64,000 nt of DNA, taken from assembly GCF_003627995.1 (NCBI RefSeq), contig NZ_CP032707.1:1788501-1852500 (forward strand), read 5' to 3'. Shown here piece by piece: positions 7,730 through 13,375 of the stretch (within the stretch, counting starts at the first letter, position 1; each line of letters begins with the position of its first letter). This DNA is from Brevundimonas naejangsanensis. GTDB taxonomy: Bacteria > Pseudomonadota > Alphaproteobacteria > Caulobacterales > Caulobacteraceae. Below the pieces are notes generated by a model, which worked only from the letters and a program-made list of their open reading frames with translations, made no database searches and had not been told where the DNA came from. The translations under genes and the position numbers were made by a program.

Positions 7730-8040
7730 GCGGCGCGATGAAGGTGGTGGCGTCGCTGGTGCGGCCGGTGGAGGCGCAGACGCCCTATGGCGGGCGGGTC
7801 GTCAGCTATGAGCCGGTCGGCTCGCTGTGGATGGCGCTGGGCGCGCGACGACGCCGCGAGCGGACGGAAGGCGGCGTGACGCGCGGGGTGGAGACGCTGA
7901 GCGCCACGGTGCGGGCCGATCCGCGGCTGGCCGAGAGGCTGGTGGTGCGCTTCGGCGGGGCCGACTGGGGCGTCGTGGGGATCGAGGCCGATCCCAAGGC
8001 GGCGGGGCGGGTGCGGCTGAACCTGGAGCGGGCGCGATGA
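7726..8040 (+). CDS. GTA head-tail joining / head closure protein (gp7-like)
   Basis: A 104-residue protein from a GTG at 7726 that overlaps the gp6 stop; an internal ATG lies at 7738. The beta-rich pattern (SLVRPVEAQTPYGGRVVSYE, SLWMALGARRRRERTEGG, WGVVGIEADPKAAGRVRL) is that of the head-tail adaptor/head closure family (PF05521 type). No defects are seen. The stop overlaps the ATG of gp8 (ATGA), the tight packing expected of an undisturbed part of the cluster. Confidence 0.8.
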   Translation: MSGAMKVVASLVRPVEAQTPYGGRVVSYEPVGSLWMALGARRRRERTEGGVTRGVETLSATVRADPRLAERLVVRFGGADWGVVGIEADPKAAGRVRLNLERAR

Positions 8041-8443
8041 AGGATCATGAAGGGGCGCTGGTGAAGGCGCTGATCGAGCATCTGCGCGGCGACGGGGCGT
8101 TGCAGGCGCTGTTGGGCGATCCGATGCGCGTCTGGGACGAGCCGCCGCAGGGGGCCGGGTTTCCGCATCTGGTGATCGGGCGGTGCGAGAGCCGGCCGCT
8201 GAACGCCGACGGGGGCGGGGTCGAGCATCGATTGACCCTGACCTGCGCCAGCCAGTTCAGGGGCTGGAGGAGGCGCGGGCGGTGGCGGCGGCGGTGCGCG
8301 CGCGGGTCGCCGATGCGCCGCTGGAGGCGGACGGAGTGAAGGCGGTCAGCCTGGGCGTGACGTTCACTGACGTGTTCCGCAGCGGGGACCTGAAGCGGGC
8401 CTGGGCGGTGATGCGGGTGCGGGCCGTGACGGAAGAGGTTTAG
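8037..8443 (+). pseudogene. GTA tail terminator/completion protein (gp8-like), one-base frameshift
   Basis: Starts MKDHEGALVKALIEHLRGDG and runs well to LTLTCASQF. At 8260-8263 a four-G run would need a fifth G to continue as GLEEARAVAAAVRARVADAP and on to VFRSGDLKRAWAVMRVRAVT, which lies intact in another frame to 8443. The restored product is about 135 residues, the usual size for DUF3168/gp8-type tail completion proteins. The sequence on both sides of the break is otherwise well kept, so the event is recent or is a base-calling error. Confidence 0.85.
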
Positions 8444-8450
8444 CGCAACG

Positions 8451-8600
8451 CCTCTCCCTCCCCTTCATGGGGAGGGTGGCTGAGCCCGCAGGGCGAAGCC
8501 GGGTGGGGAGGGCCAGCCGACGCGAGCGCGCCTGCATCACCTCGCCGCCCCCACACGGTCGCTATCGCGACCACCCTCCCCATGAAGGGGAGGGAGAGGG
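8451..8600. repeat. Family B repeat between gp8 and gp9
   Basis: Full element: CTCTCCCTCCCCTTCATGGG at the left, CCGGGTGGGGAGGG and CCCCCACACGGTCGC in the middle, and CCCCATGAAGGGGAGGGAG at the right. The gp9 gene has its own ACGAGGG site 30 bases further on. Confidence 0.9.
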
Positions 8601-8635
8601 GCAGGCTTATTCTGGAAAACGAAACGAGGGACATC

Positions 8636-9046
8636 ATGACGGCGCAACGGGGCAAGGACATCCTGCTCAAGATCGAGGGTGCAGGCGGCGCCTTCACGAC
8701 GGTGGCGGGGCTGAGGGCGCGGACGATCTCGCTGAACGCCAGGACGGTGGACGCGACGGACGGGGACTCGGCCGGGCGCTGGCGCGAACTGCTGGCCGGG
8801 GCCGGGGTGAAGTCGGCGGCGGTGTCGGGGCAGGGGATCTTTCGCGACGCGGCGTCCGACGCCCTGATCCGCGAAGCCTTCTTCGAGCAGGCGGCCAGGA
8901 CGTGGCGGCTGATCGTGCCGGACTTCGGCGTGCTGGAGGGGCCGTTCCTGGTGGCCGCGCTGGAATACGCCGGCGAGCACGAGGGCGAGGCGAGCTTTGC
9001 GCTGAGCCTGGCGAGCGCGGGCGAGGTGACGTTCGCGGCGGTGTGA
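8636..9046 (+). CDS. GTA major tail protein (gp9-like)
   Basis: Forms the stacked rings of the GTA tail tube. The protein is 136 residues from the ATG at 8636, preceded by ACGAGGG at good spacing. The opening MTAQRGKDILLKIE, the TVAGLRARTISLNARTVDAT segment and the C-terminal LEYAGEHEGEASFALSLASAG are typical of the TP901-1/GTA major tail protein family (about 135-140 residues). Intact. Confidence 0.85.
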   Translation: MTAQRGKDILLKIEGAGGAFTTVAGLRARTISLNARTVDATDGDSAGRWRELLAGAGVKSAAVSGQGIFRDAASDALIREAFFEQAARTWRLIVPDFGVLEGPFLVAALEYAGEHEGEASFALSLASAGEVTFAAV

Positions 9047-9055
9047 GGGCGGCGT

Positions 9056-9206
9056 TTCTCCCTCCCCGTCCCGGGGAGGGTGGTCGCGCAGCGACCGGGT
9101 GGGGAGGGCCGGGTGATTGGAACGCGCGCTTGAATAGCCTGGCCGCCCCCACCCGGCCTCGCCTTTCAGGCTCAGCCACCCTCCCCGGGACGGGGAGGGA
9201 GAGGGG
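9056..9206. repeat. Family B repeat between gp9 and gp10
   Basis: Full element with CCCCGTCCCGGGGAGGG at both outer palindromes. The right end, GGGGAGGGAGAGGGGG, runs directly into the gp10 start region and provides its ribosome-binding site. Confidence 0.9.
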
Positions 9207-9212
9207 GTGATG

Positions 9213-9506
9213 ATGTCGACCAACGGCGTGCGGGGCGAGGTCGCGGCGGTGCTGGCGGGGGCGGAGCGGAAGCTGTGCCTGACGCTGGGGGCGCTGGCCG
9301 AGATCGAGACGGGGCTGGGCGTCGCCGGGATGGCGGCGCTGGCCGAGCGGATGAAGGCGTTGTCGGCGCGGGATCTGCTGGTGGTGCTGGCGGCTCTGCT
9401 GCGCGGCGGAGGCGAGGCGGCGCTGGCGGACGGCTTGGCGAACGCGCCGGTTGATCCGCGCGAGGCGGCGGAGGCGGTGGCGAAGGCCTTTGCGGCGGCG
9501 GCGTGA
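9213..9506 (+). CDS. GTA gp10-like tail protein (GTA_gp10 family)
   Basis: A 97-residue protein beginning MSTNGVRGEVAAVLAGAERK with the family words LTLGALAEIETGLGVAGMA and SARDLLVVLAALLRGGG. In GTA clusters this gene lies between the major tail protein and the tail assembly chaperone. In-frame starts at 9207 (GTG), 9210 and 9213 are possible; 9213 leaves the best spacing to the repeat-derived purine run. It ends two bases before the next ATG. Confidence 0.8.
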   Translation: MSTNGVRGEVAAVLAGAERKLCLTLGALAEIETGLGVAGMAALAERMKALSARDLLVVLAALLRGGGEAALADGLANAPVDPREAAEAVAKAFAAAA

Positions 9507-9508
9507 GG

Positions 9509-9676
9509 ATGCCGTGGGGAGAGATGATGCAGGCGGCGGCGCGGATGGGCGTGGGGCCGGAAGGCTTCTGGCGGCTGTCTCTGAAGGAGTGGCGGATGTT
9601 GACGGCGGGGCCGGTCCAGGCGGCGCCCTTGGCGCGCGGCGAGCTGGAGCGGATGCAGGCGATGTGGCCGGATTGA
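9509..9676 (+). CDS. GTA tail assembly chaperone (phage_TAC_6 family), 55 residues
   Basis: A very short gene. It opens MPWGEMMQAAARMGVGPEGF, continues WRLSLKEWRMLTAG, and ends GELERMQAMWPD. The FWRLSLKEWR core and the MP_D-type end are diagnostic of the small chaperone following gp10 in RcGTA-like clusters. The ATG at 9509 lies two bases after the gp10 stop, giving probable translational coupling. Intact. Confidence 0.8.
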   Translation: MPWGEMMQAAARMGVGPEGFWRLSLKEWRMLTAGPVQAAPLARGELERMQAMWPD

Positions 9677-9682
9677 ACGCGG

Positions 9683-9789
9683 CCTTCTCCCTCCCCGTCC
9701 CGGGGAGGGAGGCGCGTCGGCGCCTGATCGCGTCGCCGCCCCCACCCGGTCGCTGCGCGACCACCCTCCCCATGACGGGGAGGGAGAAA
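9683..9789. repeat. Short family B repeat between tail chaperone and gp11
   Basis: Both outer palindromes are present, but the middle is shortened to about 107 bases. The right end GACGGGGAGGGAGAAAGG stands five bases before the gp11 ATG. Confidence 0.9.
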
Positions 9790-9796
9790 GGACGAT

Positions 9797-10318
9797 ATGA
9801 CCGATAGTTTCAGGCCGGACGGCATCGACGCGGTGCCGGTGAAGGCGGCGGAAGCCGCGGCGGCGCTGGAGGCGCTGCGCGAGCCGGCGGAGCGGGCGGC
9901 GGCCTCCATCGAGGACGCCTTCGGCCGGGCGGGCGCCAGCCTGACGCGGTCGCTGGCGCGGGCGGCGGCGGACGGGGAGGTGACGCTGGCCGAGCTGGCG
10001 CGGGCAGTGCTGAACGCGGTCAATGCGGCGGCGGGCGCGCGCGGCGGGGGCCTGTCGGGGGCCATAGCGGCGGCGCTGGGCGGCTTTTCCGGGGCGCGGG
10101 CCGAGGGCGGGCCGGTGCTGGGCGGCGGAGCCTATCTGGTCGGGGAGCGCGGGCCGGAGGTGTTTCGTCCGGCGGGGGCCGGAACCGTCGAGCCGATGGG
10201 CGCGGCCGGGGGCGTGACGGTGAACGTGAAGGTCGACGGCGGGGCCGAGGGCCTGCTGCGCTCGGAGACCCAGATCGCCCGGATGCTGGCCCGGGCGGCG
10301 GCCCTGGGCGCGCGCTGA
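9797..10318 (+). CDS. GTA tape measure protein (gp11-like), short
   Basis: A 173-residue protein from the ATG at 9797, with a repeat-derived AGGGAGAAAGG five bases upstream. An Ala-rich helical first half is followed by the family's C-terminal words RAEGGPVLGGGAYLVGERGPE and VFRPAGAGTVEPMG, ending with ARMLARAAALGAR. The short GTA tape measures I know are about 220 residues; the missing length would be in the Ala/Gly-rich middle (about residues 75-100). The protein sets tail length and guides DNA exit. Confidence 0.75.
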   Translation: MTDSFRPDGIDAVPVKAAEAAAALEALREPAERAAASIEDAFGRAGASLTRSLARAAADGEVTLAELARAVLNAVNAAAGARGGGLSGAIAAALGGFSGARAEGGPVLGGGAYLVGERGPEVFRPAGAGTVEPMGAAGGVTVNVKVDGGAEGLLRSETQIARMLARAAALGAR

Positions 10319-10321
10319 GCA

Positions 10322-10426
10322 ATCGCGCCAAACCTACGCGCTCAAGCGGCGAGGCGCCGCGCGCCGAGCATAGCGCCAACCTTACGCGCTCAAGCAGCGA
10401 GGCGCCGTGCGCCGAGCGATAGCGCC
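10322..10426. repeat. Tandem repeat of about 48 bases, family D, two copies plus a partial third
   Basis: Two adjacent units, each beginning AT(C/A)GCGCCAA and containing CTACGCGCTCAAGC or CTTACGCGCTCAAGC, then GCGAGGCGCCG and GCGCCGAGC. The spacing is 48-49 bases (10322, 10370, 10419). The same unit occurs inverted twice at 35852-35939. It lies between gp11 and the terminator of the DUF805 gene. Confidence 0.75.
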
Positions 10427-10436
10427 CACTTAAAAG

Positions 10437-10466
10437 AAAAAAGGGCGCTCCGAAGAGCGCCCTTTT
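10437..10466 (-). terminator. Intrinsic terminator of the DUF805 gene
   Basis: Perfect hairpin AGGGCGCTC-CGAA-GAGCGCCCT; on the minus strand it is followed by T-rich sequence (complement of the A run at 10434-10440). It ends transcription coming from the DUF805 gene and so points towards gp11. Confidence 0.85.
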
Positions 10467-10474
10467 GGGAAGCG

Positions 10475-11179
10475 TTACTCGCCCTTGGGATTGGGGCCGA
10501 ACCTGTTGTCGCCCTTCTGGCTGTCGCTGACGCCGATCCAGAGCAGGAAGACCAGGCCCGCCAGCAGCATGATGCTGAGACCGCCCATCATCGAGCCCAG
10601 CATGGACAGGATGACGGCGGGGTCTTCGTTCTCGAAGGCCTGGGGATTGGTGATGATGGCCGTGCCGACGGCGCCGATGATCATGAAGAAGCCGACGACG
10701 TTGGCGACCCAGGGGATGAGCGCGAACCAGCCCGACTTGCCCATGTCGTGCAGGCGTTTCACCGTGATGGCCAGGTTCGGCCAGATCAGGACGATCGACA
10801 GGAGCAGGCCGAGGACCGGAATCCAGCCCAGCACCATTCCGGCGCCGAACAGGATCAGCCAGCTGATCCAGAAGTGCTGGCGGCGCAGACGGCCGTTGAA
10901 CGAGAACATGGCCGAGGCGAAGTCGTACCCGCCCGCAGCCGTGGCGGGGGCGGCGCTGGAGCCGGCGGCCTGGCCGAAGGCGGCGGCGGGGGCCGAGGCG
11001 GTCAGGACCATGATCTGCGTGGCCCGGTCGCCTTCGGGCACGAAGTCGACGCGCGCGCCGGGGGCGATGACGGCGCCGGCCGGGATGGCCGAGCGGTCGA
11101 AGCCGTAGCGGATGCTGTCGTCGCCGCTGATCAGGCCGGTTCCCGAGGCCTCGTCGAAGCTGAGTATTTCACCGCGCAC
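10475..11179 (-). CDS. DUF805 membrane protein with an N-terminal cold-shock-like domain
   Basis: A 234-residue protein from the ATG at 11179. Residues 1-60 (MRGEILSFDEASGTGLISGD and VDFVPEGDRATQIMVL) resemble a small OB-fold/cold-shock-type module; an Ala/Gly-rich linker follows. From about residue 90 the DUF805 signature appears: FSFNGRLRRQHFWISWLILF, then WPNLAITVKRLHDMGKSGWF and three to four further membrane segments, ending DSQKGDNRFGPNPKGE. The fusion is known in proteobacteria; its function is not. It is transcribed against the GTA genes and splits the cluster between gp11 and gp12, with its own terminator. Confidence 0.8.
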   Translation of the reverse strand: MRGEILSFDEASGTGLISGDDSIRYGFDRSAIPAGAVIAPGARVDFVPEGDRATQIMVLTASAPAAAFGQAAGSSAAPATAAGGYDFASAMFSFNGRLRRQHFWISWLILFGAGMVLGWIPVLGLLLSIVLIWPNLAITVKRLHDMGKSGWFALIPWVANVVGFFMIIGAVGTAIITNPQAFENEDPAVILSMLGSMMGGLSIMLLAGLVFLLWIGVSDSQKGDNRFGPNPKGE

Positions 11180-11346
11180 GCGGAGTCTCCCTGTCTGAAC
11201 GGCCGGGGCCGTGATGGCGAAAGCATGGCCGAGCTTGGCCGTTCAAACAACCCGAAGCCTGACTCCAGGTGAAGATTTCTGCGAACGGTCCGCAACCGTC
11301 CGGGGGCGGACAAGTCGCTGGCAAGTCAATGAAAAAGCGAGGGTCT

Positions 11347-11967
11347 ATGTCCTTTCATGAGGTGCGCCTGCCCGCGCGGCTGGCGTTCGGCTCGACCGGC
11401 GGGGTCGAGCGGCGGACCGAGATCACGACCCTGGCTTCGGGGTTCGAGCGACGCTCGACGCCGTGGGGCCAGGGGCGCAGGCGCTATCTGATCGGGGCGG
11501 GGCTGCGCTCGCTGGACGACATGGCCGAGCTGACCGCCTTCTTCGAGGCGCGGCGGGGACGGCTGTTCGGGTTCCGGTTTCGCGACTTCGCCGACTTCAA
11601 GAGCGGGGCGCCGGGGGCGGCGGTGACGCCGCTGGATCAGGCGATCGGGACCGGAGACGGCGAGGCGCGCACGTTTCAGCTGCTCAAGGCCTATGGCGAT
11701 CACCGGCGCCTCATCGCCAAGCCGGTCGAGGGATCGGCGCGCGTGGCCGTGGCGGGCGCGGAGACGACGGCCTTCAGCCTGGATGCGACGACGGGGCGGG
11801 TGACGCTGGCCACGCCGCCGCCGCCGGGCGCGGCGGTGACGGCGGGCTTCGCCTTCGACGTTCCGGTGCGCTTCGACGCGGACCGGATGGAGGTGACGCT
11901 GGAGAGCTTCGGCGCCGGGCGGATGGTCGCCATGCCGCTGATCGAAGTGCGGGTCTCCTCCCCATGA
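11347..11967 (+). CDS. GTA gp12-like distal tail protein (DUF2460)
   Basis: Distal tail component of the GTA baseplate hub. The protein is 206 residues from the ATG at 11347, with GCGAGGG six bases upstream; another ATG at 11329 would add MKKRGS. Family words: SFHEVRLPARLAFGSTGGVE, SGFERRSTPWGQGRRRYLIG, ITAFF-like TAFFEARRGRLFGFRFRDF, and a C-terminal beta-rich half. The stop codon TGA lies inside the left palindrome of a family C repeat, so the last residues (VSSP) are encoded by the repeat. Confidence 0.85.
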   Translation: MSFHEVRLPARLAFGSTGGVERRTEITTLASGFERRSTPWGQGRRRYLIGAGLRSLDDMAELTAFFEARRGRLFGFRFRDFADFKSGAPGAAVTPLDQAIGTGDGEARTFQLLKAYGDHRRLIAKPVEGSARVAVAGAETTAFSLDATTGRVTLATPPPPGAAVTAGFAFDVPVRFDADRMEVTLESFGAGRMVAMPLIEVRVSSP

Positions 11968-12082
11968 AATGGGGAGGTGGATCGGCGGCGTAGCCGACGA
12001 GCCGGAGGGGCTGCCTGGTTTCGCCGCCGTGGCCCCTCCACCGCTTCGCGGTCCCCCTCCCCATGAAATGGGGAGGAGAGGG
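11955..12082. repeat. Family C repeat after gp12
   Basis: Full element: CTCCTCCCCATGAAATGGGG with AGGTGGATCGGCGGCG at the left, GGAGGGGCTGC in the middle, and CCCCTCCACCGCTTCGCGG plus the inverse palindrome at the right. It overlaps the last codons of gp12. Confidence 0.9.
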
Positions 12083-12104
12083 GCGTGCGCTTGCAGCGCC
12101 GGGC

Positions 12105-12168
12105 CTGGCCCCCACCCGGCCTCGTCGCGGCTCAGCCACCCTCCCCGGGACGGGGAGGGAGAGGGAGT
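12105..12168. repeat. Half family B repeat directly after the family C element
   Basis: Right half only: GGCCCCCACCCGGCCTCG, CTCAGCCACCCTCCCC and the GACGGGGAGGGAGAGGG end. A C element and a B half are stacked here in the gp12-gp13 gap. The purine end lies six bases before the gp13 ATG. Confidence 0.85.
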
Positions 12169-12171
12169 GAC

Positions 12172-12828
12172 ATGAGGACGATTCCAACTGAACTGGCTGA
12201 CCGCATCGAGAGCGGGGCGGCGACGCTGTGCCATGTCTGGCTGCTGCGGCGGTCGGACGGCGAGGCGATGGGCTTCACCGACCACGACGGCGACCTGGAG
12301 GTCGAGGGCGTGGCGTGCCGGGCGTCGAGCGGCTGGACCGGAGGCGTCGGGGAGGCGCAGACCGGGCTGGCGGCGGGATCGCTGTCGGCCTCGGGCGGGC
12401 TGGACGACGCGGCGATCACGGAGGCCGACATCGCGGCGGGGCTCTACGACGGGGCGCGGGTCGAGCTGTGGCGCGTGGACTGGATGCGGCCGGACCTGAG
12501 GGTGCGGCTGTGGGCGGGGACGCTGGCGCGCATCCGGCGAGAAGCGGGGCGGTTCGTCGCTGATCTGGACGGGCCGATGGCGGCGCTGGAGCGGGTGGTC
12601 GGGCGGACCTACGGCCGGGGGTGCGACGCGGTGCTGGGCGACGCGCGGTGTCGGTTGGGCGCGGCGGCGGTTGGCGGACGGAGCTGCGACAAGCGTTGGG
12701 AGACCTGCGTGGGGACCTTCGGCAACGGGGCCAATTTCCAGGGCTTTCCCGACATTCCCGGCGAGGACTTCCTGACCGCGCGGCCCTTCGTCGGCGGGCG
12801 CAACGACGGCGGGAGCCGCAGGCGATGA
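12172..12828 (+). CDS. GTA gp13-like hub protein (DUF2163 / BR0599), missing its centre
   Basis: A 218-residue protein from the ATG at 12172 (repeat-derived GGAGGGAGAGGG site). The N-terminal DUF2163 part is complete: MRTIPTELADRIESGAATLC, GFTDHDGDLEVEGVACRASS, AAITEADIAAGLYDGARVEL, and CDAVLGDARCRL near residue 145. The C-terminal Phage_BR0599 words CDKRWETC, ANFQGFPDIPGEDFL follow after only about 20 residues. In RcGTA gp13 (about 295 residues) some 75-80 residues separate these Cys-rich blocks, so a roughly 60-residue in-frame deletion is inferred. The end is also short and basic (NDGGSRRR). Confidence 0.8.
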   Translation: MRTIPTELADRIESGAATLCHVWLLRRSDGEAMGFTDHDGDLEVEGVACRASSGWTGGVGEAQTGLAAGSLSASGGLDDAAITEADIAAGLYDGARVELWRVDWMRPDLRVRLWAGTLARIRREAGRFVADLDGPMAALERVVGRTYGRGCDAVLGDARCRLGAAAVGGRSCDKRWETCVGTFGNGANFQGFPDIPGEDFLTARPFVGGRNDGGSRRR

Positions 12829-12865
12829 GGGGGGGCGGCGAGGCTGTTCGAGCGCCGCGCCCTGA

Positions 12866-12926
12866 TCGCCAAGCTCTCCCACCCGGTCGCTGCGCGACCA
12901 CCCTCTCCATGAAGGGGAGGGAGAGG
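12866..12926. repeat. Half family B repeat before gp14
   Basis: Right half: CTCTCCCACCCGGTCGCTGC, then CCACCCTCTCCATGAAGGGG and AGGGAGAGG. It abuts the 5' end of gp14 and seems to have displaced that gene's normal leader and first codons. Confidence 0.85.
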
Positions 12927-12937
12927 CGCGGCGCGCC

Positions 12938-13372
12938 TTGGTCGTGGCCGTCGCGCGCAGCTGGCTGGGCACGCCCTATCGGCATCAGGCCAGCGTGAGG
13001 GGCGAGGGGGCGGACTGTCTGGGCCTGGTGCGCGGAATCTGGCGCGAGGTGATGGGCGACGAGCCGGAGGCGCCGCCGCCTTATCGCCCCGACTGGGCCG
13101 AGGTCGGGGGCGAGGAGGCGCTTTGGGCGGCGGCGCGGCGCCGGCTGGTGGAGATTGCGCCCGAGCGGGCGGGGCTGGGCGACGTGCTGCTGTTCCGCAT
13201 AGCGGCGGGGGCGCCCGCCAAGCACTGCGCCGTGCTGAGCGCGGTGGAGGGGCCGGAGCGGCGGATGATCCACGCCTATTGGGGGCGGTCGGTGGTCGAG
13301 AGCTGGATGGGGCCGTGGTGGCGGCGGCGGCTGGTCGCCGCTTTCCGCTGGCCCGAGAAACTGAAGGAGTAG
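12938..13372 (+). CDS. GTA peptidase gp14-like (NlpC/P60 family)
   Basis: Tail-associated cell-wall peptidase. A 144-residue frame opening at a TTG at 12938 (GTG at 12944 is also possible) shows RSWLGTPYRHQASVRGEGAD, then the catalytic Cys in ADCLGLVRGIWREV and the His in AKHCAVL. The family normally begins about eight residues earlier with Met; here the upstream bases are repeat, so the first codons are lost or replaced and the spacing to the purine run (12 bases) is long. Weak translation is likely. The stop lies three bases before the gp15 ATG. Confidence 0.8.
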   Translation: MVVAVARSWLGTPYRHQASVRGEGADCLGLVRGIWREVMGDEPEAPPPYRPDWAEVGGEEALWAAARRRLVEIAPERAGLGDVLLFRIAAGAPAKHCAVLSAVEGPERRMIHAYWGRSVVESWMGPWWRRRLVAAFRWPEKLKE

Positions 13373-13375
13373 GGC

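Noticed and set aside
9480..9515. Programmed -1 frameshift joining gp10 and the tail chaperone, as in lambda G/GT
   Set aside because: No convincing slippery heptamer lies near the gp10 end, and the chaperone has its own ATG two bases after the stop.
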